Below, piece after piece: positions 42,619 through 53,266 of a stretch of 64,000 nucleotides of DNA (the first letter of the stretch is position 1; each line of letters starts with the position of its first letter). Source of the stretch: Kribbella sp. VKM Ac-2568 (GTDB taxonomy: Bacteria > Actinomycetota > Actinomycetes > Propionibacteriales > Kribbellaceae); the NCBI RefSeq assembly GCF_004345365.1, contig NZ_SLVF01000016.1, positions 62,001 to 126,000 of the forward strand, in the 5' to 3' direction. The position numbers were made by a program, and so were the translations under genes. The notes beneath the pieces were generated by a model. It searched no databases. It was not told the origin of the DNA and was given only the letters and a program-made list of their open reading frames with translations.

Positions 42619-42635
42619 CCCGAGGAGCCGACGGA

Positions 42636-43868
42636 ATGAGCTGCGCCACCGACCTGCCGACCGTCGTCATACCGGCGCGGACGCTGTGGTCGCCGAACTT
42701 CCGCCTGTACTTCGGGGCGCGCACCACCTCGTTGCTGGGTGACGCGATGCTGCCGGTGGCGTTGTCGGTCGGCGTGCTCCAGGCCGGGTACGGCGCTAGC
42801 GGCGTCGGCTACGCGCTCGGGTCCTGGCTGGCCGCGGTGGCCCTGTGCATGCTGGTCGGTGGCGTACTGGCGGATCGGTTCACCGCTCGCCGGATGATGG
42901 TGCTCGCCGACCTCGCGCGGTTCGTCCTGCAGGCCGGGATGGCCGTGCTCTTCGCGCTCGGCGCTCCCTCGCTGGTCACGATCGTGGTGCTGCAGTTCCT
43001 CAGCGGTGTCGCCACCGCGATGTTCCAGCCCGGTGTGGCGAGCATGGTCCCGCAGGTCGCGGACGACGTGCAGCGCGCCAACGGAGTACTCCGGATCGCC
43101 GAGTCGATGGCGGGTGTGCTCGGCCCGGCGGCGGCCGGCGTGCTGGTCAGCGTGTCCGGACCGAGCGTCGTCTTCGCGATCTACTCGGCCACCTACGCGA
43201 TCAGCGCGCTCTGCCTGCTCGCGCTGCGGCTGGAGACGATCAGAGCCGCGGCCGGGGCGTCGTTCCTGACCCAGCTGACCGAGGGCTGGCGCGAGTTCCG
43301 GTCCCGCACCTGGTTGTTCAGCGTGATCACGATCTTCTTGCTGTACGGGTGTTTCGTCGTCGGCGTCTCGCTGCCGATCGGCGCGGAGCTCATCGTCACC
43401 AACCTCGACTCGGCCGCGTTGGGGATCGGCCTGGCCGCCTTCGGTGCGGGTGGAGCGGTCGGCGGAACGCTCGCCATCCGGATCCGTCCGACCCGGCCGC
43501 TGGCCGCAGGTTCGATCGGCTGGGCGCTGTTCGCGATCTACCCGCTGGTCCCCGCCCTCAGCCCGAACCTCGTCGTCCTGGTCATCGGCTGGGCGATCGC
43601 CGGCAGCGGGATCGCCTTCTGGTCGGTGATCTGGTCCACCACCGTGCAGACCCAGGTCCCCGCCGATCTACTCAACCGGGTCTACGCGTACGACGTCGCG
43701 GGGTCGCTCGTCACGATGGCGCTTGGTCGTTCGGTCGCCGGACCACTCGCCTCGGTGACCGGTGAGCGCCCGCTGATGATCTTCGCCTGCGGACTCGGCC
43801 TGGTCTGCGCGTCCCTGCTGCTGATCGTGCCGGCGACCAGGCGACTTCAGGTGGTCAGACCTTCTTGA
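42636..43868 (+). CDS. Major facilitator superfamily exporter, ArsR-controlled
   Basis: 410 residues from ATG 42636, chosen because GAGGAG lies eight bases upstream. An upstream ATG at 42612 would start inside the operator. About 12 transmembrane helices. The motif-A region reads LVGGVLADRFTARRMMVLAD (about 80-100). It is similar to enterobactin/antibiotic exporters of the DHA3 type. It is likely a drug or metabolite exporter, repressed by the divergent ArsR. Its end overlaps the convergent GNAT gene by 14 bp. Confidence 0.87.
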   Translation: MSCATDLPTVVIPARTLWSPNFRLYFGARTTSLLGDAMLPVALSVGVLQAGYGASGVGYALGSWLAAVALCMLVGGVLADRFTARRMMVLADLARFVLQAGMAVLFALGAPSLVTIVVLQFLSGVATAMFQPGVASMVPQVADDVQRANGVLRIAESMAGVLGPAAAGVLVSVSGPSVVFAIYSATYAISALCLLALRLETIRAAAGASFLTQLTEGWREFRSRTWLFSVITIFLLYGCFVVGVSLPIGAELIVTNLDSAALGIGLAAFGAGGAVGGTLAIRIRPTRPLAAGSIGWALFAIYPLVPALSPNLVVLVIGWAIAGSGIAFWSVIWSTTVQTQVPADLLNRVYAYDVAGSLVTMALGRSVAGPLASVTGERPLMIFACGLGLVCASLLLIVPATRRLQVVRPS

Positions 43869-44331
43869 CGTACCGGTGGCAGGGCACGGGGATCGGCCCG
43901 GCCTCGGTGGTCGCCGGATAGTCGAACTCGCCGCCGTCGGCCCAGCCGCTGCGCTCGTAGAACCGCCTGGCCCGGGCGTTACCGGTGGCCACGGCCAGCC
44001 AGGCTTCGTCGTACCCGTTGGCCTTGACCTGCCGCTCGGCCTCGGCGATCAACGTCCCGGCCACCCCGGAACCGCGATGCTCGCCGGACACGTACACCTG
44101 CTCGAGCTCGTCGGCCACCACCATCACGAACCCGGCGACCTCGTCACCCACCACCGCGACCGTGGTGTCGGGGATGCGCGGCGGCACCCGCTCCCAGAAC
44201 GACTCCTTGGTGCGGATGGCAACGAGTTCCTCCGGCACGTTCCCGAAGTGCCCGTCGCCCCACCCGGCGTACCAGATGGAGGCAACGGCATCGGCGTCGG
44301 CAGCGGTGGCAGCGCGCAGCGAGACGGTCAT
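43855..44331 (-). CDS. GNAT acetyltransferase
   Basis: 158 residues. It starts MTVSLRAATAADADAVASIWYAGWGDGHFG. The acetyl-CoA site is EQVYVSGEHRGSGVAGTLIAEAERQVKANG (about 77-106), then ATGNARARRFYERSGWADGG. It is the last gene of an operon sigma factor-DoxX-GNAT, with ATGA overlaps at both junctions. It probably modifies an amine formed or sensed by the operon. The substrate is unknown. Confidence 0.85.
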   Translation of the reverse strand: MTVSLRAATAADADAVASIWYAGWGDGHFGNVPEELVAIRTKESFWERVPPRIPDTTVAVVGDEVAGFVMVVADELEQVYVSGEHRGSGVAGTLIAEAERQVKANGYDEAWLAVATGNARARRFYERSGWADGGEFDYPATTEAGPIPVPCHRYVKKV

Positions 44332-44684
44332 CCCGTCACTGTAACCACCGTGGAGGCAACGGCCATGGCCAGGAAGAAGATCGCCAGACCGAACTGTGCC
44401 GAGTAGTCCTGAGCGCGAACGTGGGTGTAGAGCGCACAGACGAAGAACAGCACCAGGCCGATCGCGGCCGCCGCTCCGATCACCTGCAGCCCGGCCAGAC
44501 CGGCAACCAGGCCGACCGCTCCGGCCGTCTTGAGCGTGCCGATCGGGAAGGTCAACCAGGACTCGGGGACCGCGGCCTTCTGCATGCCCGGCAGGATCGC
44601 CTTCCAGTGCAACAGGGCGGCGATGCCCGAGAACGCGTTGATGGCAGCCGTCACCGCGGTGATCGCGATGTACCCGGCGCTCAT
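44328..44684 (-). CDS. DoxX-family membrane protein
   Basis: 118 residues, four transmembrane helices, with the family's pattern FSGIAALLHWKAILPGMQKAAVPESWLTFPIGTLKTAGAVGLVAGL. DoxX-family proteins are repeatedly found as targets or partners of ECF41 sigma factors and are linked to redox or stress responses. GGAGGTGG precedes ATG 44684. The start overlaps the sigma factor's stop by four bases (ATGA), so the sigma factor, DoxX and acetyltransferase are translated as a unit. Confidence 0.85.
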   Translation of the reverse strand: MSAGYIAITAVTAAINAFSGIAALLHWKAILPGMQKAAVPESWLTFPIGTLKTAGAVGLVAGLAGLQVIGAAAAIGLVLFFVCALYTHVRAQDYSAQFGLAIFFLAMAVASTVVTVTG

Positions 44685-45559
44685 CGGTCCACCTCCACGA
44701 GGTGCGACAGCTTGTCGGGGTTGGTGACCGCGTAGATGCCGGCGACCACGCCCCCGTCGAGATCGAGAACGATCACGGCGTACGGGGTGGTGTCGCCGGC
44801 GAACAGCAGAGCGCACGGGTCACCGCCGACGGTCCGGTACTGGACGCCGAGCGAGGGGACCGGCCGGCGGGTCGCGTCGCCGATGATCAACCGGGCGATC
44901 TTGTCCCGGCCCTGCAGCGGGTGGAGTCCGGCCGCGCGGGCCTTGCCGCCACCGTCTGCCCACAGCGTGACGTCCGGCGCGAGCACCTCCATCAAGGCGT
45001 TGAGGTCGCCGCCGACGATGGCCGCGACGAACCGCTCCGTGACAGCGTGCTGCACAGTCGGATCGGCCGTGAACCGGGGCCGCCGGGCTTGCACGTGCTC
45101 CCGGGCCCGATGGGCAAGCTGCCGGACCGCCTGCGGCGTACGGTCGAGCATGCCGGCGATCTCTGTGTGCTGATAGCCGAACACCTCGTGCAGGACGAAC
45201 ACCGCCCGCTCCAACGGCGTCAGCGTCTCCAGCACGACGAGCATCGCCGTCGACACGGTCTCGGTCCGCTCCACCGGATCCTCGGGCGCGACGATCGGCT
45301 CGGGCAGCCACGGCCCGTAGTACTGCTCCTTGCGCCGGTTGATGCTGGTACGCCGGGCCAGCGCGGCGTTCACCGCGATCCGGACCAGGTACGCGCGGGG
45401 GTTCTCGATGCCCTCCCGCGACGACCAGCCCAGCCAGGTCTCCTGCAGCACGTCCTCGGTGTCGGCAACGCTGCCGAGCATGGAATAGACGATCGAGAAG
45501 AGCAGCTCGCGGTGGTCGAGGAACGTCCTCGTCGCCGCGTCCTGCGTCAGGTCACTCAT
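44681..45559 (-). CDS. ECF41-type RNA polymerase sigma factor (SigJ-like)
   Basis: 292 residues. Region 2 (LLFSIVYSMLGSVADTEDVLQETWLGW) and region 4 (LTPLERAVFVLHEVFGYQHTEIAGMLDRTPQAVRQLAHRAREH) are followed by a C-terminal SnoaL-like NTF2 domain (HAVTERFVAAIVGGDLNALM onward). LDLDGGVVAGIYAVTNPDKL at the end, with its NPDKL, is diagnostic of ECF41, where this extension regulates activity. There is no anti-sigma gene. The downstream DoxX fits the known ECF41 neighbourhood. A promoter-like motif lies immediately upstream. Confidence 0.92.
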   Translation of the reverse strand: MSDLTQDAATRTFLDHRELLFSIVYSMLGSVADTEDVLQETWLGWSSREGIENPRAYLVRIAVNAALARRTSINRRKEQYYGPWLPEPIVAPEDPVERTETVSTAMLVVLETLTPLERAVFVLHEVFGYQHTEIAGMLDRTPQAVRQLAHRAREHVQARRPRFTADPTVQHAVTERFVAAIVGGDLNALMEVLAPDVTLWADGGGKARAAGLHPLQGRDKIARLIIGDATRRPVPSLGVQYRTVGGDPCALLFAGDTTPYAVIVLDLDGGVVAGIYAVTNPDKLSHLVEVDR

Positions 45560-45604
45560 CCTTGCGGTCCTTTCCTGCCTTTCAACAGTTCCAGACCCTG
45601 AGAG

Positions 45605-45628
45605 GACGAGCGACCCGCGAGTGTGACA
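45605..45628 (-). promoter_or_regulatory. ECF41-like autoregulated promoter
   Basis: On the minus strand TGTCACA (45628-45622) is followed after 13 bases by CGTC (45608-45605), about 45 bp before the sigma-factor start. TGTCACA and CGTC are the ECF41 -35 and -10 consensus as I recall it; the usual spacer is longer, around 16. It lies at the 3' edge of metH. Confidence 0.55.
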
Positions 45629-45629
45629 T

Positions 45630-49241
<3,612 letters not shown>

Positions 49242-49250
49242 CTCGGCCCA

Positions 49251-49271
49251 CCTCCAGAAAAGATCCGGAGG
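49251..49271 (-). promoter_or_regulatory. Anti-Shine-Dalgarno hairpin of metH leader
   Basis: The leader segment 49271-49264 (CCTCCGGA on the minus strand) pairs with 49258-49251 (TCTGGAGG), which contains the GGAGG ribosome binding site, over eight positions with a five-base loop. The same CCTCC is the 3' strand of the riboswitch stem, so the two structures are exclusive. Confidence 0.6.
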
Positions 49272-49341
49272 CGCCCTTGCAGTCAAACCCCCAGGCCGAG
49301 CGTGGCGAACCCAGCGGGCCCGTCGCAGCGCCTCTCGACCT
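49266..49341 (-). ncRNA. SAH-riboswitch-like leader of metH
   Basis: On the minus strand, GAGGCGCTGC (49334-49325) is matched by GGGCGCCTCC (49276-49267), a 7-bp P1 stem, and between them lies GCCACGCTCGGC. This order (GAG.CGCUGC ... GCCA.GCUCG ... GGCGC.UC) agrees with the S-adenosylhomocysteine riboswitch as known upstream of metH/ahcY genes. SAH is the by-product recycled to methionine, so the aptamer fits the gene. Assignment is by eye. Confidence 0.65.
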
Positions 49342-49448
49342 GGACCGCAATCCTACTGATCGAGATCTGCCATGCCGAATGATTGCCCGCCTACTGAGAT
49401 TTGCGATCCATAATATGGGACAACCTGGGCAGTGCCGCTGTCGACTCC

Positions 49449-49468
49449 AGTCCGGTGAGCACCGGACT
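49449..49468. repeat. Perfect 8-bp hairpin
   Basis: AGTCCGGT-GAGC-ACCGGACT. First of three structured elements upstream of the metH leader. Confidence 0.8.
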
Positions 49469-49500
49469 CGCCAACGGCGGCGGCGACCCCCGAAACCAGC

Positions 49501-49559
49501 ACTTTGTGCACCACCCGAGCAAGTCCCAGCGCTCGGGATACCCACCCGGCGCACAAAGT
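49501..49559. repeat. Nested inverted repeat
   Basis: Outer arms ACTTTGTGC (49501-49509) and GCACAAAGT (49551-49559). Inner arms CCCGAGC (49514-49520) and GCTCGGG (49531-49537). Confidence 0.75.
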
Positions 49560-49596
49560 CCCGCCCCCCGGCCACCGTGGGCTCCTCGGACACCTT

Positions 49597-49638
49597 GTGG
49601 GGTCCTGGGACACGACATGACCTGTCCCATGACCCCAC
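49597..49638. repeat. 16-bp inverted repeat
   Basis: GTGGGGTCCTGGGACA (49597-49612) and TGTCCCATGACCCCAC (49623-49638) pair with one mismatch and a ten-base loop. Confidence 0.75.
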
Positions 49639-50177
49639 AGCCTGTCCGAGGTCCCCACAACCACACCACCACCGGCCACCCGGCCCAGAACGTGTCTCCC
49701 GTCCCCACAACCACCCCCCAAATACGGTCCGCCACACCCCGAAAAGGTTGTCCCCGGTCTCCACCACTGCACCGCCCGCCACCGTCAGCGGCTCCACGCC
49801 ACGCACCGGGCTTGCCCGATGACGGGCTGTTCGGCCGCTGGCCCCTTACAAGCCGCCAGTTGGCGAACAGCCAGCCAGCGGGCAAAGGAATCCGTCGGTG
49901 GTCGACGAACCCGTCGGTGGTCGAACCGGCCACCGCCAGCGCCATCACCGGAATCAGCGCGCAACCATTGCCGGCGGCACGAAACCGTCCCCGGGGTCCG
50001 GTGGTGCACCGAAGGACAGTGGTCGCCGGGCACACCGCCCTGGCATTCATCCCACGCCTGGAACCGAGGCGGGGGACCCAGTACTGCCTGTCGCTCGGTA
50101 CAAGCCCGACCCTGGAAACACCACCCCGACCCGGCTCAGACCCCTGCGCGGGATCCGCGTAGCTGCGTCTTTCCCTG

Positions 50178-50259
50178 GTCGGGATGGGGTGGGTCAAGAG
50201 TCGAGCTTGCTCGATCCCGAAGGGACGCCGAAGGCGCTCTTGACGCACCGCGTCCCGAC
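50178..50259. repeat. Cloverleaf-like element with three hairpins inside a long stem
   Basis: GTCAAGAG (50193-50200) pairs with CTCTTGAC (50237-50244). Between them, with no unpaired base, lie TCGAGCTTGCTCGA (50201-50214), TCCCGAAGGGA (50215-50225) and CGCCGAAGGCG (50226-50236), three perfect hairpins. The flanks GTCGGGATGGGGTGG and GCACCGCGTCCCGAC extend the closing stem with a few mismatches to 50178-50259. It is not a tRNA. It may be a repetitive extragenic palindrome or a structured RNA. Confidence 0.75.
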
Positions 50260-50316
50260 TAGCACCATCACGCAGCGGAGCCCGCGACCCACCCCGCCGA
50301 TGCGGGTGGGGCCGCC

Positions 50317-50640
50317 CGCACTCTGCAGGTTGGGAACGGCCCGCACTCTGCAGGGTGGGAACGGGGCGCACTCTGCAGGGTGGGAACGGGGCGCGCTCGG
50401 CCGAATGGGAACGGCGTGCGCCTCGCGATGGGAACAGGCCGCTCGGCCGGGTGGGAACGGCGTGCGCCGCGCGATGGGAACAGGCCGCTCGGCCGGGTGG
50501 GAACGGCGTGCGCCTCGCGATGGGAACAGGCCGCTCGGCCGGGTGGGAACGGCCTCGCTCGGCCAGTCCGAGTTGGGCAACGACGTGCACTTGGGTGGGA
50601 GTGGCGGGCGCTGTGCCGGGTGGGAGCGACGGCGCGCTGC
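50317..50640. repeat. Tandem array of about 13 units of 23 bp
   Basis: Each unit has a TGGGAACGG or TGGGAACAG core. The first three units carry CGCACTCTGCAGGG. Units 5-10 alternate TGCGCC(T)CGCGATGGGAACAG and CGCTCGGCCGGGTGGGAACGG, that is a 46-bp higher-order period repeated three times. The last units diverge (TGGGAGTGG, TGGGAGCGA). It ends next to the TetR gene's stop. Confidence 0.85.
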
Positions 50641-50650
50641 GGCCGAGCGC

Positions 50651-51184
50651 TCAGCTGATCAGCGACTGGAGGGCGGGAGCGTAGAGGTCGGCGACCTGGG
50701 CGGGGTCGGCGGAGGCGGTCGGGCCGGTCTTGTCGACGGCGAGGGCGGCGCCGAGGCCGAGGAGGTGGGCGACGATGAGGTCGGCGCGCAGCGCGATGTC
50801 GTCGCCGGAGAGGCGGCCCGCGAAGGCCCGCACGACCTGGTCGTGGAACCGCTCGCGGAGGAGTTTCCGTTCGTCGCTGATACCGATGGCGAAGACCACC
50901 CGGAGCAGCAGGTCGCTGCCGTTGTCGCGGCGCCACTGGATCAGCGTCACCACCGCGTGCCGGCCGAGTTCCGCATCAGGGGCCGCCAGCAACAGTTCGG
51001 CCGCGTCGCTGAAGTCGGCGACCTGGTCGAACAGGGACTCCTTGCCGCCGAAATGCTTGACGATCAGCGACGCGCTGACTCCTGCGTCCTTGGCGATCCC
51101 CCGCAGGGTCACCGCCGCATAGGGCTGTCGCGCGAACGCTCTGCGCGCCGACCGGAGGATCGCAGTACGGCCGACGTCGGTCAC
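50651..51184 (-). CDS. TetR-family transcriptional regulator
   Basis: 177 residues. HTH: ILRSARRAFARQPYAAVTLRGIAKDAGVSASLIVKHFGGKESLFDQV (about 9-55). The rest is a helical ligand domain with a DUF/TetR_C-like LRADLIVAHLLGLG segment. GTG start at 51184 overlaps the MFS stop (GTGA). It is thus the second gene of an exporter-repressor operon and probably binds the two GTGAAC repeats upstream of the exporter. Confidence 0.88.
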   Translation of the reverse strand: MTDVGRTAILRSARRAFARQPYAAVTLRGIAKDAGVSASLIVKHFGGKESLFDQVADFSDAAELLLAAPDAELGRHAVVTLIQWRRDNGSDLLLRVVFAIGISDERKLLRERFHDQVVRAFAGRLSGDDIALRADLIVAHLLGLGAALAVDKTGPTASADPAQVADLYAPALQSLIS

Positions 51185-52626
51185 GTGGCCCGGCCCGCCT
51201 CGGCCAGTTCGGGGTGGCGCGCCGGCACGGCCCGGCGGGCTGGGATCAGCAGCGTGAGACCGACCGCGACCAGCGCGGCGGCGCCGGCTATCACGAAGAT
51301 GATCAGGTAGGCGCCGAGCGTCGGAGCCGTGCGGCCCGCGTGCGTGGCGACCACGTTGGCCAGGACAGTGGCCACGATCGCGCTGCAGACTGCCTGCCCG
51401 ATCGTGCGCATCAAGGTGTTGAGGCCGTTCGCGGCGGCCGTTTCGGTCACGGGCACAGCATGCATGATCAGAGCCGGAAGTGCCGAGTAAGCCACGGCGG
51501 TTCCGGCCGCTACCACGGTCGCACCCGCCACGATCGCGATCAGGTTCTCACTGGTGAACAGCCGCACGACATACCCGGCGGCCATCAGGGCGGCCGCGAT
51601 CGCGAGGGTGAAGCGCGGCCCGCGAGCCTTGGAGATCCGCGCGGAGACGGGCGAGAGCAGCACCATCGCGATACCGCCCGGCAGCAGGCACAACCCGCTG
51701 ACCACGATCGAGGCGCCCAGCCCGTATCCGGTCGAGGTCGGCTCCTGCACGAGTTGCGCGGTGGTCAGCGAGTTCGCGTAGAAGGCGAACCCGATCAGCA
51801 GCGCGGCGAGGTTGGTGAACAGCACGGCCGGTCGCGCCGACACCCGCAGATCCACCAGCGGCGCCGACGTCCGCAGCTCGAACAGGATCCACAGCGCCAC
51901 GATCACGACCGCGCCGGCGAACAACCCGAGCGTCGCCGCCGACCCCCAGCCCCAGGCGCTCCCCTTGGACACCGCCAGCAGCAGACAGACCAGGAAGGCG
52001 CTCAGCCCGAGAGCACCCGGTACGTCGAACCTCCCGCTGGTGCGCAGCTTCGACTCGGGCACGATCAGCAGCACCAGCAGGATGTCGAGCAGGCCGAGCG
52101 CGAGGCAGATCCAGAACATCGTGTGCCAGTTCGCGTACTGCACCACCAGCGTCGCGGCGGGGATGCCGAACGCGGCGCCGACGCCCAGGGTGGAACTCAT
52201 GATCGCGATGGACGGGATCACCCGGTCCGGCGGCAACTCGTCGCGCAGGATGCTGATGCCGAGCGGGACGACGGCGACCGCGGCCCCCTGGAAGGCGCGG
52301 CCTGCGATCAGCACCGGCAGCAGGGAACTGATTGCGCAGAGCAACGAGCCGAGCACCATCGACGCGAGCGCGACAATCAGCACCCGGCGCTTGCCGTACA
52401 TGTCCCCGGCCCGGCCGAGCAACGGGGTGAACACTGCGCCGGTGAGCAGGGTGATGGTGACCAGCCAACTGACGTCGGCCGGGCGGCTGTTGGTGAGCGA
52501 GGGCAGTTCGGGCAGCAACGGCACCACGATCGTCTGCATCACCGACACCAGCACGCCACAGGAGGCGAGTGCGGCCAGAACCAGACGCGGGTGAGCAGCA
52601 GGACGGACGGTCAAGGAGGTCCTCAC
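51181..52626 (-). CDS. Major facilitator superfamily exporter (DHA2-type, 14 helices)
   Basis: 481 residues from GTG 52626. A longer frame begins with GTG at 52671 but that falls inside the operator palindrome. About 14 transmembrane helices. Motif A is LGRAGDMYGKRRVLIVALAS (about 60-80), and motif C region GVGAAFGIPAATLVV lies near 145-160. It is similar to EmrB/QacA multidrug exporters and is likely involved in antibiotic or toxin efflux. The adjacent TetR gene and two operators indicate drug-inducible expression. Confidence 0.87.
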   Translation of the reverse strand: MRTSLTVRPAAHPRLVLAALASCGVLVSVMQTIVVPLLPELPSLTNSRPADVSWLVTITLLTGAVFTPLLGRAGDMYGKRRVLIVALASMVLGSLLCAISSLLPVLIAGRAFQGAAVAVVPLGISILRDELPPDRVIPSIAIMSSTLGVGAAFGIPAATLVVQYANWHTMFWICLALGLLDILLVLLIVPESKLRTSGRFDVPGALGLSAFLVCLLLAVSKGSAWGWGSAATLGLFAGAVVIVALWILFELRTSAPLVDLRVSARPAVLFTNLAALLIGFAFYANSLTTAQLVQEPTSTGYGLGASIVVSGLCLLPGGIAMVLLSPVSARISKARGPRFTLAIAAALMAAGYVVRLFTSENLIAIVAGATVVAAGTAVAYSALPALIMHAVPVTETAAANGLNTLMRTIGQAVCSAIVATVLANVVATHAGRTAPTLGAYLIIFVIAGAAALVAVGLTLLIPARRAVPARHPELAEAGRAT

Positions 52627-52655
52627 GAGGCAGGGCTGCGGTGGAGCGGCCGCAG

Positions 52656-52693
52656 GTGAACAACTGTTCACCCCACAGTAAACGCCCGTTCAC
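52656..52693. promoter_or_regulatory. Tandem TetR operators upstream of DHA2 exporter
   Basis: GTGAACAACTGTTCAC (52656-52671) is a perfect palindrome. GTAAACGCCCGTTCAC (52678-52693) is a degenerate second site. Centres are 22 bp apart, about two helical turns. Both lie 30-70 bp upstream of the chosen exporter start. Confidence 0.75.
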
Positions 52694-52849
52694 CCCTTCC
52701 TCAACTCGACTTCGGCGCGGCTCAGCTCGACTTCGGCACGGCTCAAACTCGTGTACGGCGCCGCGCAGCTCGAGCGTGGCGAAGTGGACCATCGAATGGC
52801 CGGCGAAGTGGACCAGTTCCTGGGTCAATCAGGCTTCTACGTTGGGAGG

Positions 52850-53266
52850 ATGGAATCGAACTCGCAGTTGACGATGCTGCTGGATGTGGTGCCGCCGCGG
52901 ATCCCCGCCGGAGCCGAGGTGATGACGGCGACCATCGACCTACCGCCAGGCGATCCCGGGACGCCTCCGCACCGGCACTCGGGGCCGGTGTTCGGCTACA
53001 TGCTCGAGGGCGAGTTGCTCTTCGAGCTCGAAGGCGAGGCCCCGCGGGTGATCAAGGAGGGTGGGGCCTTCTGGGAGCCCGGCGGCGACCTGATCCACTA
53101 CCAGGCCGCTAACCACCTCGCCGACCGGCCGAGCCGCTTCGTAGTCGTGATGGTCGGAGAACCAGGACAGCCGATGCTCACGCTCGTCGACGCCGAGGAA
53201 CTCGAGGCCCGGCGCGACCGGCGGGGACCGCGGACCGTGGATGACGGCCTCTCGGAGGCGAACTGA
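52850..53266 (+). CDS. Cupin-domain protein
   Basis: 138 residues. Cupin motif 1: PPHRHSGPVFGYMLEGELLFELEGE (G-x5-H-x-H-x4-E-like). Motif 2: GGAFWEPGGDLIHYQAAN (G-x5-P-x-G-x2-H). The metal-binding His residues are present. The ATG at 52850 directly follows GGAGG with no spacer, so a start at ATG 52874 is also possible. It ends by overlapping the next gene's ATG (TGATG). It might be an isomerase, dioxygenase or sensor; its neighbour is an NAD-dependent epimerase-like protein. Confidence 0.83.
   Translation: MESNSQLTMLLDVVPPRIPAGAEVMTATIDLPPGDPGTPPHRHSGPVFGYMLEGELLFELEGEAPRVIKEGGAFWEPGGDLIHYQAANHLADRPSRFVVVMVGEPGQPMLTLVDAEELEARRDRRGPRTVDDGLSEAN

Larger units (their letters stand above)
49242..50650. 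other. 1.4-kb largely non-coding, repeat- and hairpin-rich island
   Basis: Apart from the metH leader, no convincing gene lies between metH and the TetR gene. Long frames on both strands are low-complexity and lack ribosome binding sites. It contains a series of hairpins (49449-49638), a three-hairpin cloverleaf-like element (50178-50259) and a tandem array (about 50317-50640), each listed separately. CCGTCGGTGGTCGA is also directly repeated at 49892 and 49910. Confidence 0.65.

Noticed and set aside
42612..42635. Earlier ATG start for the MFS exporter
   Set aside because: It lies inside the ArsR operator, and a good GAGGAG serves the ATG at 42636 instead.
49242..49341. Cobalamin riboswitch before metH
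   Set aside because: No B12 box or long aptamer found. The P1 and core pattern fits an SAH-type leader better.
50193..50244. tRNA gene
   Set aside because: Arms are too short and it lacks anticodon-arm and T-loop consensus and a CCA-type end.
49391..50590. A long minus-strand frame across the repeat island
   Set aside because: It runs through the tandem repeats and hairpins, has low-complexity translation and no ribosome binding site or recognised domain.
50317..50640. CRISPR array
   Set aside because: Units are contiguous and vary in the unit itself. There are no constant repeats with unique spacers, and no cas genes.
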